NCBI GenBank assembly: GCA_937988885.1
Contig: CALKHR010000033.1
Span: 1-64,000 of the forward strand
DNA: 64,000 nucleotides
Source: an uncultured Roseiflexaceae bacterium
GTDB taxonomy: Bacteria; Chloroflexota; Chloroflexia; Chloroflexales; Roseiflexaceae
Direction: 5' to 3'
Position numbers and translations under genes: made by a program. A model generated the notes under the pieces. That model did not search any database. It was not told the origin of the DNA and saw only the letters and a list, made by a program, of their open reading frames with translations. This document shows, piece by piece, positions 36,985 to 45,951 of this stretch (positions are counted from its first letter, which is position 1; the number at the start of each line of letters is the position of its first letter).

Positions 36985-37245
36985 ATGGGCATTATCTCGT
37001 GGTTAATCTTCGGTGGATTGGCTGGTTGGATCGCAAGTATCATCATGGGCACCAATGAGCGCCAAGGATGCTTCCTCAATATTGTTGTTGGCATCGTTGG
37101 TGCGTTCATTGGCGGCTTCCTGTACAGCTTCCTCACGGGCGAAGATTTTGTCGCACAGTTCAATATTCAAAGCTTTATCGTGGCGGTGATCGGTGCGGTG
37201 GTGCTGTTGTGGATTATTGCGCAAGTGAACCGTCGCCGCCGCTAG
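36985..37245 (+). CDS. GlsB/YeaQ/YmgE-type membrane protein, copy 1
   Basis: An 86-residue protein with three membrane helices and the family signature FGGLAGWIASIIMGTNERQGCFLNIVVG, then GAFIGG. Often called transglycosylase-associated proteins, they are induced by stress in many bacteria, but their molecular role is not settled. AAAGAGGG precedes ATG 36985. A paralogue follows 88 bases downstream. Confidence 0.9.
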   Translation: MGIISWLIFGGLAGWIASIIMGTNERQGCFLNIVVGIVGAFIGGFLYSFLTGEDFVAQFNIQSFIVAVIGAVVLLWIIAQVNRRRR

Positions 37246-37333
37246 CGCAGTATAGCAGTTTCTCGCTTGATCGCAACAGTACCCCCGAACCTTGCGTCTA
37301 AATCAACAAAATAGCTATGGTGGGAGGTTTGCG

Positions 37334-37591
37334 ATGGGAGCACTTTCGTGGATTGTGTTCGGTGCGTTGGCGGGCTGGGTGGCGAGCGTCTTGCTGGGCA
37401 CGCAGAATCGCCAAGGCTGCCTAATGAACATCATCGTAGGCATTATCGGCGCGTTCTTAGGCGGATTTCTGCTCGAAATCCTCACCAACAGCACAGTGCA
37501 GTTCGAGTGGAGCCTGCGCAGTTTCGCAGTAGCAGTGCTAGGCTCGGTGCTGTTGCTGGTGCTGACGGGGTGGGGCCAAAAGCGCCGATAA
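37334..37591 (+). CDS. GlsB/YeaQ/YmgE-type membrane protein, copy 2
   Basis: An 85-residue paralogue of the preceding gene (GALAGWVASVLLGTQNRQGCLMNIIVGIIG). GGGAGG at 37322-37327 fixes the start at ATG 37334 rather than at 37292. The two copies share roughly half their residues, pointing to an old tandem duplication. Confidence 0.9.
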   Translation: MGALSWIVFGALAGWVASVLLGTQNRQGCLMNIIVGIIGAFLGGFLLEILTNSTVQFEWSLRSFAVAVLGSVLLLVLTGWGQKRR

Positions 37592-37743
37592 GATGACATA
37601 ACTCAACAGGCGTCGTGGATAGCATATCGTCCGCGGCGCCTGTTCTTTTTCGAGATCATGGTGAAGCGCAGTTTGCCGCAGACGCCAACTGATTCTAGCA
37701 TTCGCTAACCATCTCATACAACCTACGTTTCGAGCAAAAAGAA

Positions 37744-37778
37744 ATGCCGATGGGCTGCTAAGTTCAGCGCATCGGCAT
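37744..37778 (-). repeat. 35-nt hairpin, family member B
   Basis: ATGCCGATGGGCTG...CAGCGCATCGGCAT, followed on the - strand by TTCTTTTTG, so it has terminator form for leftward transcription, although no leftward gene is evident to its right. It is 30/35 identical to 14034-14068. Confidence 0.65.
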
Positions 37779-38150
37779 TCGTTAGGTTAGGGCTTTTCCG
37801 AAAAGCATCAGCCGGCATCACAGAGCGGATTCCTTTGGTGTCCAGGGGCGATAAGCCTCGATCGGGGTTTCCAAAGGGCCGCAACCGACCCATTGCGCTT
37901 GTGCAGCCGCCGAGTTGCTCGTGAGTACGCGCATAGTCGCCGTATGGCGCATCCCACGCTTTCGCAAAGGAGATATACGCATCTCAAAATGCGTAGTACG
38001 TTTATCTCATTGCGATATCACATCACCGCATAAAACAGAATATACCTTGCTGCGATGGATGAAAACCGCTCCTAAAAAACACTCTATGCTCGTCCTTTGG
38101 AATCGTATCTCTCTACGCAGGAATTGTATTTTATTGAAAAATAAGTGAAT

Positions 38151-38175
38151 TTGATATTTCTAATGTGGATATAAT
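38151..38175 (+). promoter_or_regulatory. Promoter of the candidate structured RNA
   Basis: A perfect -10 box TATAAT (38170-38175) lies eight bases before the first paired base of the RNA. TTGATA at 38151-38156 is the best -35 match but the spacing (13) is short; GTGAAT at 38146-38151 gives 18. Confidence 0.5.
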
Positions 38176-38182
38176 ATTTAAA

Positions 38183-38315
38183 TAGGCGCTTGCCCCGTCT
38201 GCCTTTTGGCTGACGGAACAAGAGGAGAGCAGAGGTCCTAGAGGAAAAATAAAGTGGAAAAATTTTTGAGGATTGCCTGGACTCGCCAACCTGATTGCCT
38301 GGGGCAGCGCCTTTC
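38183..38315 (+). ncRNA. Candidate structured RNA (6S-like?) upstream of rarA
   Basis: A closing stem joins AGGCGC-tt-GCCCC (38184-38196) to GGGGC-a-GCGCCT (38301-38312). Inside it is a perfect 5' hairpin, CCGTCtGCC/GGCtGACGG with loop TTTT (38195-38216), and a long imperfect distal hairpin around AGGTCCT...AAAAAT/ATTTTT...AGGA..CCT (about 38231-38280). A TATAAT box lies just upstream and TTTC follows the closing stem. No ORF fits. Overall shape and the position next to rarA recall 6S RNA, which I remember lying near rarA in some Firmicutes, but it is shorter (about 130 nt) than typical 6S RNA. I cannot assign a family. Confidence 0.5.
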
Positions 38316-38621
38316 TGATACATAGAATATGCGATTCATCCCCTGAACTCAATAGGTCCGTCGTACCCCTTCGTTATCCCCCAAATGTAGCAATGAGTAC
38401 CATTATCAGGTATGACCATATTTTGTCGAACTTGTAATAATTAGAAAGCTGTAAAAACACTGTTTTAGAGCATTCCGATGCGCTAAGAGGCCGATAAATA
38501 ACTCCTATTTGCCATGCGTTATATACCCGTTTTGGTACTAGTACCATGGTTTGTTTGAGTACTATATGACAAGAATGTGAGCATAATTTTTCCCAACGGA
38601 TGCTATCACATGTAAGGGTAT

Positions 38622-38649
38622 GTGACACAGATTGAGAATGTGGTATGAT
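38622..38649 (+). promoter_or_regulatory. Promoter of rarA
   Basis: GTGACA (38622-38627), 16 bases, TATGAT (38644-38649), about 110 bases upstream of ATG 38760. Confidence 0.6.
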
Positions 38650-38759
38650 GTGTCTATAGCACGAAGAAAACGCATCTGTCCACTGATTCGGCAACGCACA
38701 CGTGAGCGATCACACCATCAACAGGGGTGGCGCGGTGTCGTAGGACTGTTCGAAATATC

Positions 38760-40286
38760 ATGGCGAGAGCACAAAAAACGTTGTTTGATGCGCAGCGCGA
38801 CCAGACACTAGCGCGCCAAGCTCCGCTTGCAGCGCGGATGCGACCGCGCACGCTTGAAGAGTTCGTTGGTCAAGAACAGATCGTCGGTGAGGGCCGGCTG
38901 CTACGCCGCGCGATCATGAACGATCGGCTGTTCTCGATCATCCTCTGGGGGCCGCCCGGCAGTGGCAAAACCACCCTCGCGCGGATCGTGGCCGAAACCA
39001 CCAACGCCCACTTCGAGTCGCTTTCGGCTGTCACGGCGGGCGTGGCCGACCTGCGGCGCGTGGTCAAAGAGGCCCAAGATCGCCTCGGCATGTTCAATAC
39101 GCGCACGGTCGTGTTCATCGACGAGATCCACCGCTTCAACAAAGCCCAACAGGATGCGATTCTGCCCCATGTTGAGGATGGTACGATCATTCTGATCGGC
39201 GCCACCACCGAGAATCCCTCATTCGAGGTGAATTCGGCGCTCTTGTCGCGGGCGCGGGTGTTTGTGCTGCAGGCGCTCACCGATGAGCAGATCGGCGAAT
39301 TGGTTGATCGGGCGCTCGCCGATAAAGAGCGCGGTTTGGCTGAGTACAACGCCATGTTGGCTGCCGATGCCCGTGGCTACCTGCTGAACATGGCCAACGG
39401 CGATGCGCGCACCGCCCTCAACGCGCTCGAAGTGGCGGTTGTGAGCAAAGCGCCCGGCATTGGCGACAAGCGCCTGATCACCGTCGATGATATTCGCGAT
39501 GCCCTGCAGAGCCGCGCCACACGCTACGATAAGCACGGCGAACTGCACTACGATGCGATCTCGGCGCTGCACAAGTGCGTGCGCGATAGTGACCCCGATG
39601 CCGCGCTCTACTGGCTGGGCCGCATGCTCGATGGCGGCGAGGACCCACTCTACATCGCTCGGCGCATCGTGCGCATGGCCGTCGAGGATATCGGCTTGGC
39701 TGACCCACAGGCGCTGCCGCAGACCATCGCAGCCCAACAGGCCGTCCACTTTATGGGCATGCCCGAGGGTGGCCTTGCGCTCGCACAAGCGGTGATCTAC
39801 CTCTGCCAGGCACCCAAGAGCAACGCTGGCTACGTGGCCTACAACGCCGCGCTCAAGGATGTGGCCGAGACGCGCAACGAGCCGGTGCCGTTGCACCTTC
39901 GCAATGCGCCGACCAGCCTAATGAAGAACCTTGGCTACGGCCAGGGCTACAAATACGCTCACGACCACGCTGATGCGCAGGTCGATCAAGAACACTTCCC
40001 GCCCAATCTCAAGGGGCGGCGCTACTACGAGCCGACCGGGCGCGGCTTCGAGGCCGAGATCCGCGAACGCCTGGCCTGGCGCGATCAACTCGCTAGTTCG
40101 CAACCCGCCAACACATCCGCACAAACGAAAGGGTTGGGCGTGCGCCAACGCCAAGCCGAGCCCGAGATCGATCCACAAGCGCTTGCGGGAGAAGAACCGC
40201 AACTCGCGCCCGAGGACGATGACGTACAGATTCGCCGTCCTAATACAGCCAAACCAACCAACAAGCCAAGCAAACGCTCAACCTAA
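38760..40286 (+). CDS. rarA: Replication-associated recombination protein A (AAA+ ATPase)
   Basis: A 508-residue AAA+ protein of the clamp-loader clade. It starts with a PIP-like short motif TLFD, then RPRTLEEFVGQEQI, Walker A GPPGSGKTT (about 63-71), Walker B VVFIDEIHRFNK, sensor ATTENPSFEVN and the C-terminal MgsA tetramerisation domain ending LPPNLKGRRYYEPTGRG-like. RarA/MgsA/WRNIP1 proteins act at stalled replication forks. The last 60 or so residues are a low-complexity Pro/Gln/Glu/Lys-rich tail beyond the usual 430-450 residues. ATG 38760 is preferred to GTG 38727 by alignment with the family. Confidence 0.93.
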   Translation: MARAQKTLFDAQRDQTLARQAPLAARMRPRTLEEFVGQEQIVGEGRLLRRAIMNDRLFSIILWGPPGSGKTTLARIVAETTNAHFESLSAVTAGVADLRRVVKEAQDRLGMFNTRTVVFIDEIHRFNKAQQDAILPHVEDGTIILIGATTENPSFEVNSALLSRARVFVLQALTDEQIGELVDRALADKERGLAEYNAMLAADARGYLLNMANGDARTALNALEVAVVSKAPGIGDKRLITVDDIRDALQSRATRYDKHGELHYDAISALHKCVRDSDPDAALYWLGRMLDGGEDPLYIARRIVRMAVEDIGLADPQALPQTIAAQQAVHFMGMPEGGLALAQAVIYLCQAPKSNAGYVAYNAALKDVAETRNEPVPLHLRNAPTSLMKNLGYGQGYKYAHDHADAQVDQEHFPPNLKGRRYYEPTGRGFEAEIRERLAWRDQLASSQPANTSAQTKGLGVRQRQAEPEIDPQALAGEEPQLAPEDDDVQIRRPNTAKPTNKPSKRST

Positions 40287-40325
40287 CAGCATACGCCTTT
40301 TAGAAGTGGAAGAAAGTGCGCCACT

Positions 40326-41486
40326 ATGCCATTGGACACAGCCCAAGTTGTGATTATCGGCGCAGGGGTGATGGGTGCTTCGATCGCTTACCATTTGGCG
40401 GCGCGCGGCTGCACCGATGTAGTGATCCTCGAGAAGGAGCCAACCGAGGTGAGCGGTACTACTGCCCGCTCGGTGGCTGGCCTGCGCCACCAATTCTCTA
40501 CCCCCGTCAATGTGCGCATGTCGATCTACAGCATCGAGCGCATCCGGCATTTCACCGAGGAGGTCGGCGGCCACGCCGATTTCAAACCGATCGGCTACCT
40601 CTTTCTGCTTGATAATCCCGAGACCTGGCAGCGCTACCAGGAGAGTGTGGCGATGCAGCGCAGTCTGGGTGTGCGGGTCGAACTACTCACGCCCGAGGAA
40701 GCGGCGCGCTTTGTCCCACAGACCAATATTGAGGGTCTGGTGGGTGCCACCTACGGCCCCGAGGACGGCCACTGCGACGCGCACGGTATCGCGATGGGCT
40801 ATCTGCGGCGCGCCCGCGACCTTGGCGTGCGGCTGCTGCGCGAGACACCCGCCATTGGCATCGATGTCGCTTCGGGACGCGTCACCACGGTGCACACCCC
40901 CTCCGGCTCGATCAGCTGTGATCTGGTGGTGAACGCCGCTGGCCCGTACGCTGGCGAGGTCGGCGCATTGGCGGGACTCGACATCCCGGTGCGCCCGTAC
41001 CGCCGCAGCGTCTATATGACCGAGCCGTTCCCCGCTATTCCCAGCCCCATGCCGCTGATCGTCGATGTCGGCAGCGGCTTCTACATGCGCAAGGAGCAGG
41101 AGAACATCCTGTTCGGCGGCTCGAACTACAACGAACCGAGCAGTCACTCGCTGCAGGTCGATTGGGACTGGCTCGATACCCTGCTCGAAAAGGGCCTGTC
41201 GCGCTTCCCGATCCTCGAACGGGCTGGTCTGGCCGAAAAGCTGTGTTGGGCGGGTTCCTACGAAATCACGCCGGATCATATGCCGATTCTCGGTCGCCAC
41301 CCCGCGCTGCCGAACTACGTCGATGCCAGCGGCTTCAGTGGCCACGGCATTATGCACTCGCCCGCGACTGGTATGCTGATCGCCGAGGAGATCCTCGATG
41401 GGCGCGCTCACACCATCGACATCAACGAGCTACGCATCGATCGATTCCTGCAACAGCATACTCGCGACGAACTTCACATCATCTAA
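40326..41486 (+). CDS. FAD-dependent oxidoreductase (DAO family)
   Basis: A 386-residue flavoprotein. The ADP-binding motif is VVIIGAGVMGASIAYHLAARG at about 7-27 with an acidic ILEKE end. The C-terminal SGFSGHGIMHSPATGMLIAE closes the FAD site as in glycine/sarcosine oxidases. The middle segment holds the substrate domain with AYGPEDGH-like residues (TYGPEDGHCDAHG). It probably oxidises an amine or amino acid such as sarcosine, proline or glycine. The gene starts 39 bases after rarA, with GGAAGAAAG upstream. Confidence 0.88.
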   Translation: MPLDTAQVVIIGAGVMGASIAYHLAARGCTDVVILEKEPTEVSGTTARSVAGLRHQFSTPVNVRMSIYSIERIRHFTEEVGGHADFKPIGYLFLLDNPETWQRYQESVAMQRSLGVRVELLTPEEAARFVPQTNIEGLVGATYGPEDGHCDAHGIAMGYLRRARDLGVRLLRETPAIGIDVASGRVTTVHTPSGSISCDLVVNAAGPYAGEVGALAGLDIPVRPYRRSVYMTEPFPAIPSPMPLIVDVGSGFYMRKEQENILFGGSNYNEPSSHSLQVDWDWLDTLLEKGLSRFPILERAGLAEKLCWAGSYEITPDHMPILGRHPALPNYVDASGFSGHGIMHSPATGMLIAEEILDGRAHTIDINELRIDRFLQQHTRDELHII

Positions 41487-41556
41487 ACGGTCTTGGCGTA
41501 ACCTGTCAATCGCTCGCTGGCGCATAACCGTGTTGTAACATCATAGATGCGAGAGC

Positions 41557-42528
41557 ATGAGCAGAACCCTACAGGAACTATTTGTTGATCGTGAACGCCA
41601 ACTCGATGCCTTCAGACGCATGATCGAGGGCTCTTCGCGCCGCCGTGTGATGCTTATCGCGGCGAACCCGGGCATGGGCAAATCCTGGACATTGCAGATG
41701 TTTGCGCACGAGGCCGCCAGCCGCAACCTCCCACTCGTCCAGTTCGATTTCGCCGATGGCCTAGCTTACGATGCGCTCATGCTCGTGCGGCGCTGCCGCG
41801 ACGCCTTCGGCTCCCAACACTTCAATGCACTCACCCAGGCGATCAACGAGGCGACCAACACCCGCATTACGCTCGCCACCGAGACGAACGGCACCACCTC
41901 AGTCGCTACTCCTGCCGCGCAGCCCGTGCAAGCCGACGCCCTGACCATCAATACGGGCGGTGGCGATTTTGCGGCGGGCAACATCGACAAACGCCAAGGC
42001 CAAGTGTTTATCGATGGTCCGGTGATCAAAGATAACTACTTCGTGGTGCAAACCGATAACCCGTTGGTGCGCCAAGCGATGGAAGATCGCATCAACACCG
42101 CCTTCTTCGAATGCCTGAACGTGCTCAGCCAGCAGACCAAGCTGGTCTTTTTGTTCGATTCCTACGAGCGCAACTCGCTCGACGCTGCCACGTGGCAGCC
42201 CAACGAGGCCGATCGCTGGGTGGTCGGGCAACTGCTCACCCGCATCCGCGACGGGCGGCTTCAGAACGCCATCGTCGTGATCGCTGGGCTGCGCACCCCC
42301 GAGTTCGGCGTTGAATGGAACGAAGTGCTCGGTCGTATGTCACTCGAACCGCTCGATTGTAGCGACGTGACCCTCTACCTACGAGAGCGGCGAGGCTTGT
42401 CAATCATCACCGATGCCGAAGCGCAACGGCTCTGCCAAGCCGTTGGTGGTAGCCCACAGGTGCTCGGCATGATCGGCGACAACTTAGAGTTAGCGAACCG
42501 CCCGCAAGGTCAAGATGATGAATGGTGA
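41557..42528 (+). CDS. STAND-like P-loop NTPase (short, split form)
   Basis: A 323-residue ATPase. Walker A is NPGMGKS in a LIAANPGMGKSWTLQMF strand-loop (about 30-46), Walker B is LVFLFDSYE (about 193-201) and the sensor-1 Arg is in VVIAGLRTPEF. The C-terminal part resembles the helical lid (AQRLCQAVGGSPQVLGMIG) of AP-ATPase/NACHT proteins. Between the P-loop and Walker B lies a Gly/Asp-rich stretch (about 128-170: TINTGGGDFAAGNIDKRQG, then VFIDGPVIKDNYFVV) like the short beta repeats in some bacterial NLR-like proteins. It stops where the winged helix and sensor domain would follow; these are in the next gene. Confidence 0.75.
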   Translation: MSRTLQELFVDRERQLDAFRRMIEGSSRRRVMLIAANPGMGKSWTLQMFAHEAASRNLPLVQFDFADGLAYDALMLVRRCRDAFGSQHFNALTQAINEATNTRITLATETNGTTSVATPAAQPVQADALTINTGGGDFAAGNIDKRQGQVFIDGPVIKDNYFVVQTDNPLVRQAMEDRINTAFFECLNVLSQQTKLVFLFDSYERNSLDAATWQPNEADRWVVGQLLTRIRDGRLQNAIVVIAGLRTPEFGVEWNEVLGRMSLEPLDCSDVTLYLRERRGLSIITDAEAQRLCQAVGGSPQVLGMIGDNLELANRPQGQDDEW

Positions 42529-42559
42529 GCACACAACTCGCTAGCCAATGAGGTTGGGA

Positions 42560-45500
42560 ATGTCGCTACAGGAACAAATCGCCAAACTAGAGCAGCAGCT
42601 TGAGCAGTTCCGGCAGGAGCTTCAACAACTCTTTGCCGAGCAAACCAGGCAGGGCGGCCCTGAGCGCGCGCATGCCGAACTCACCGAGCGCTTGCAGGCT
42701 GTGCGCGACCGGATCCACGAAATACAAGAACAACTGCGCTTGCTCACGCTTCCCACAGCGAACCAAGCCAGCAGCCGCGTGCCCGATGAGCCACCGCCCG
42801 ATCCCAACACCACCAGCAAGCTGCACGACGAGATCTCCACGATCACCGAGCCATTGCTGGGCCGCAGCCCCAATGCGCCCACCACCGATCCCGTCATCAC
42901 ATCGCTGTACCACGTACTCGCTGAGGCTGGCCCCCGCCAAGCCGAAGTGATGCGGCGTTGTGCGATCCCGCGCTGGTTCGATCTCAACGTATTGGCGGTG
43001 CTGCGCGAACGGGAGGACGGCAACGAACTCATTCTCGAACGGCTGCGCGCCTACAGCTTCGTGCGCTCGTTGGGCGATGGTCGCTACGCCTATCAAGACG
43101 TGGTGCGCGAGACGTTGCTGGCAGAATGGCAAGCACAGCGCCCCGAGGAACTGAAAACCCTCAACATGCGGCTTGCCGTGCACTTCGGCGATCGCGTGCG
43201 CATCACCACCAGCGGCCTGCCGGTATCGAACGCCGAACAACACAGCACAATCAGTTCGCGTCTTAGCGGGCAATGGGACCTGTGGGCGCGCGAAGAACTG
43301 TACCACGTGCTGATGGCCGATCCCGAGAAGGGCTTTCAACGGCTGCGCCAGACCTTCGAGCAGTTCGAGCGCAACAACCGCCTCGCCGATGCCGAAGCGC
43401 TGCTGCAACTCACCCGCGACGTGCCACTGAGCACCGCCAACCGACAGGTCGTTAGCTACCTGCAGGCGCGCTTGGCCCGCGCCGCCCTCAACCTCGACGA
43501 AGCGAGCGCCAAACTCAACACCCTGATCGCGCAGCCCAATCTCGACCCGCTGCTCACCGCCGAGATCCGCCAAACCCAGGGCGACATCTGCGCCGAGAGC
43601 GGCCAGTGGCTCAAAGCCACCGAACTGTACCGCACCAGTTTGGCCGATTTTCGATCCGCTGGCTATCAGCACCAAGCCGCCGAAGTGATGCTCTCGCTGG
43701 GCGACGCCTACCGCTCATTGGGCATCGGCACGGGTGGCTGGCATATCCCAGCCTACACCGACTATTACCCCTGGTTGCGCCGTCTCGGGCAATTCTGGCA
43801 CTGGTTGCTGGCGCTACCGTTCTTGATCACCTTCGCCCTGCGCGGCTCATTGTGGCGGTTGCCGCAGCCCAGATACCTCGCGTTCTACCAAAACTGGATG
43901 CTGATTCGGCTCTACCGTACCGCCCAAGATTGGTACGAACAGGCTCGCCGCGCCTTCGAGGAACTGGGCGACGAAAGCGGCCAACTGCGCGCTGAACAAG
44001 CGCTCGCCGAGATCATCCACATCTTTGGCGATTACGACGATGCGCTGACGCGGCTCACCGATTTGCAGAAGCGCCCCGCAGCGCGCGACCCCTACGTGTG
44101 GCTGTGGCTCAACTGCAAGCGCGCCGCCGTTATGATCGACCAAAAACGGCTATCGGAGGCCCAAACCATCCTCAACGAGGCGCTGCCGCGTTTCCGCGAA
44201 CTCGGCGACCTGCGCCGCGAAGCCGTTGTGCTCGAACTGCAAGCGGTTGCTGCCGTCGAGGCTGGCAACGAAACTGCCGCGCTCGAAAAATACTGTAGCT
44301 GTCTCGAACGATTCCGCACGCTGCACTTCACCGACGCGCGCGAACGCACCCTTTACAACCTGCGGGTCTGGCGACGCCAAACCTCATCGCTTCAATTGCA
44401 GCGGCAGATCCGGGCGCTGCTGCTCGCCGAACCCGAGAAACGCTACGTGGCGCGCTTCCCCCGTAGCCTCCTGCTGCTCTTGCAGATACTCTCGGTGGTC
44501 GCCATTCCGCTCACCCTGCTCACCTGGGCCATCGTCCTGCCCGATCAGAGCATCCGCACGATCGACGGTGGTCAACTGATCGAGCTACTCACCACCTATA
44601 ACCCGTGGCGCGCCCTGTTCGTCTTGGTTGTGCTTTTGGCGCTCTACAGCACCATCTACACCGTCATCGCCCTAGCGCTGATCTTCTTCATCCCGCTGCA
44701 AGCCCTGGAGCGCGAACAGCCCGATTACCTGATCACCGACCCCGAAGGCATCTCGCGCTACGATCATCGGGGAGCGCTGGCCCAACGCATCCGATGGTCC
44801 GAAGTGCGCCGCTGGCTGAGCGTCGATCGCCGCATCTGGCACCGACCGCTGCCGCTCTTCTCAAAGACCTACCTCGAAGCCAACGATGGCCGCAACCTGC
44901 TCATCGACGGCATCACAGGCTGGTATCTCAGCCTGCAAGAGGACATCGGCGATCACCTGCGGCAGACAGAGAACCCGATCTCCCTTGAAGATCGGGGTTT
45001 CACCTTACTGCAGAGCCGCATGGCGATCCTAGTGATCTTGGGTGGCCCGCTGCTCATCCTCTTCACCGCCGCCGAGGGTGGTTCGGCTAATTGGTTGCTG
45101 CGCCTGCTCACGCCCCAACTGTACACCATCGCCGCGATCATCACCTACAGCGGCGCGCTGATGCTCATCCCGATCGCCAACTGGCTTGGCACCAAACCGC
45201 TCTCGCTCTACCGCTCGATCGGCCTCCAAGATCGCTGGCCCTACTATGCCGCCGCGCTAGGCATCGGCGCCATCCTGCTGTTCTTCCTCAATCCCAGCGA
45301 CGGCTTCCAGCAATCGCGGGCGCTCTACGTCGGCCTGCTGTTCTGGGGCCTCTACATGCTCACCGAATCGCTCGTCACCCTCTTCGCCCCCAAGCGGCGC
45401 GGGCTACGGCTGGTCAGCCTAGTCGCCGCCCTGCTCATCGCGCTGCTGATCTCGTTCTCGCGCCTCTCCAACATCTACTTCACCACCCTGAGCCAGAGCG

Positions 45501-45916
45501 CCGCCCGCTACGCGGCCCTGCAATCGACCGCAGGCACCGCACAGCCCGGCCCGCCTGTGTACAACGGCCTCGATCAAGTGATCAACGCAGGCCGCGTGAT
45601 CGCCGACAGCCCCGATTACAGCATGAGCCAGCGGGCGCAGGCGCTGATCAACGAGGGCAAAGCCTACTACGCCGTGGGCGACTACAACAAAGCTATCGAG
45701 GCCTACACCAAAGCGATCCGGCTCTATGAGACGATGGCGAGTTCGCAGGCGCGCGACGAAGGACTCACCGTGGCGCTCGTGGGTCGCGCGCGCGCCTACA
45801 AAGCCAGCCAACAAGACAACAACCAAATGTGGGATGACCTGCGCGACGCCTGCACCTACGCCCCCAACGTTGTGCCGGAATGCCAAGACCTAGTGCGTCC
45901 CCAACCTCAACGGTGA
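42560..45916 (+). CDS. Winged-helix/TPR polytopic membrane protein, partner of the NTPase
   Basis: A protein of 1118 residues. The order is an N-terminal coiled coil (about 3-55), a linker and a winged-helix-like region (about 110-215: AGPRQAEVMRRCAIPRWFD, ELILERLRAYSFVRSLGDG, then YAYQDVVRETLL). TPR-type helices follow (about 250-620), with a hydrophobic segment near 415. Membrane helices near 635-720 flank a PH-like cytoplasmic domain (YLITDPEGISRYDHRG, then IRWSEVRRWLSVD). Further helices lie at about 820-960, and a final TPR pair at about 1020-1090 (GKAYYAVGDYNKAIEAYTKA). GAGG places the start at ATG 42560. It begins 31 bases after the NTPase gene and supplies the domains that gene lacks. 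Confidence 0.72.
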   Translation: MSLQEQIAKLEQQLEQFRQELQQLFAEQTRQGGPERAHAELTERLQAVRDRIHEIQEQLRLLTLPTANQASSRVPDEPPPDPNTTSKLHDEISTITEPLLGRSPNAPTTDPVITSLYHVLAEAGPRQAEVMRRCAIPRWFDLNVLAVLREREDGNELILERLRAYSFVRSLGDGRYAYQDVVRETLLAEWQAQRPEELKTLNMRLAVHFGDRVRITTSGLPVSNAEQHSTISSRLSGQWDLWAREELYHVLMADPEKGFQRLRQTFEQFERNNRLADAEALLQLTRDVPLSTANRQVVSYLQARLARAALNLDEASAKLNTLIAQPNLDPLLTAEIRQTQGDICAESGQWLKATELYRTSLADFRSAGYQHQAAEVMLSLGDAYRSLGIGTGGWHIPAYTDYYPWLRRLGQFWHWLLALPFLITFALRGSLWRLPQPRYLAFYQNWMLIRLYRTAQDWYEQARRAFEELGDESGQLRAEQALAEIIHIFGDYDDALTRLTDLQKRPAARDPYVWLWLNCKRAAVMIDQKRLSEAQTILNEALPRFRELGDLRREAVVLELQAVAAVEAGNETAALEKYCSCLERFRTLHFTDARERTLYNLRVWRRQTSSLQLQRQIRALLLAEPEKRYVARFPRSLLLLLQILSVVAIPLTLLTWAIVLPDQSIRTIDGGQLIELLTTYNPWRALFVLVVLLALYSTIYTVIALALIFFIPLQALEREQPDYLITDPEGISRYDHRGALAQRIRWSEVRRWLSVDRRIWHRPLPLFSKTYLEANDGRNLLIDGITGWYLSLQEDIGDHLRQTENPISLEDRGFTLLQSRMAILVILGGPLLILFTAAEGGSANWLLRLLTPQLYTIAAIITYSGALMLIPIANWLGTKPLSLYRSIGLQDRWPYYAAALGIGAILLFFLNPSDGFQQSRALYVGLLFWGLYMLTESLVTLFAPKRRGLRLVSLVAALLIALLISFSRLSNIYFTTLSQSAARYAALQSTAGTAQPGPPVYNGLDQVINAGRVIADSPDYSMSQRAQALINEGKAYYAVGDYNKAIEAYTKAIRLYETMASSQARDEGLTVALVGRARAYKASQQDNNQMWDDLRDACTYAPNVVPECQDLVRPQPQR

Positions 45917-45951
45917 CGACAACCGCCTTATCGTGGGCAGCGCAGTAGTGT

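Larger units (their letters stand above)
37592..38759. other. Gene-poor kilobase before rarA
   Basis: Short frames here (up to 77 codons) lack ribosome sites and protein-like composition, so I call none. The interval holds the 37744-37778 hairpin, the candidate RNA at 38183-38315 with its promoter, and the rarA promoter. AT content is higher than in the surrounding genes. Confidence 0.55.

Noticed and set aside
37915..38148. 77-codon frame in the gene-poor kilobase
   Set aside because: No ribosome site, no conserved pattern, and it runs up to the promoter of the candidate RNA.
38183..38315. SRP (4.5S) RNA assignment for the structured RNA
   Set aside because: The conserved SRP domain IV motif with the GGAA tetraloop and AGCAGCC side is absent.
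42587..43675. 362-codon frame on the - strand
   Set aside because: Antisense to the TPR membrane protein and without protein-like motifs.
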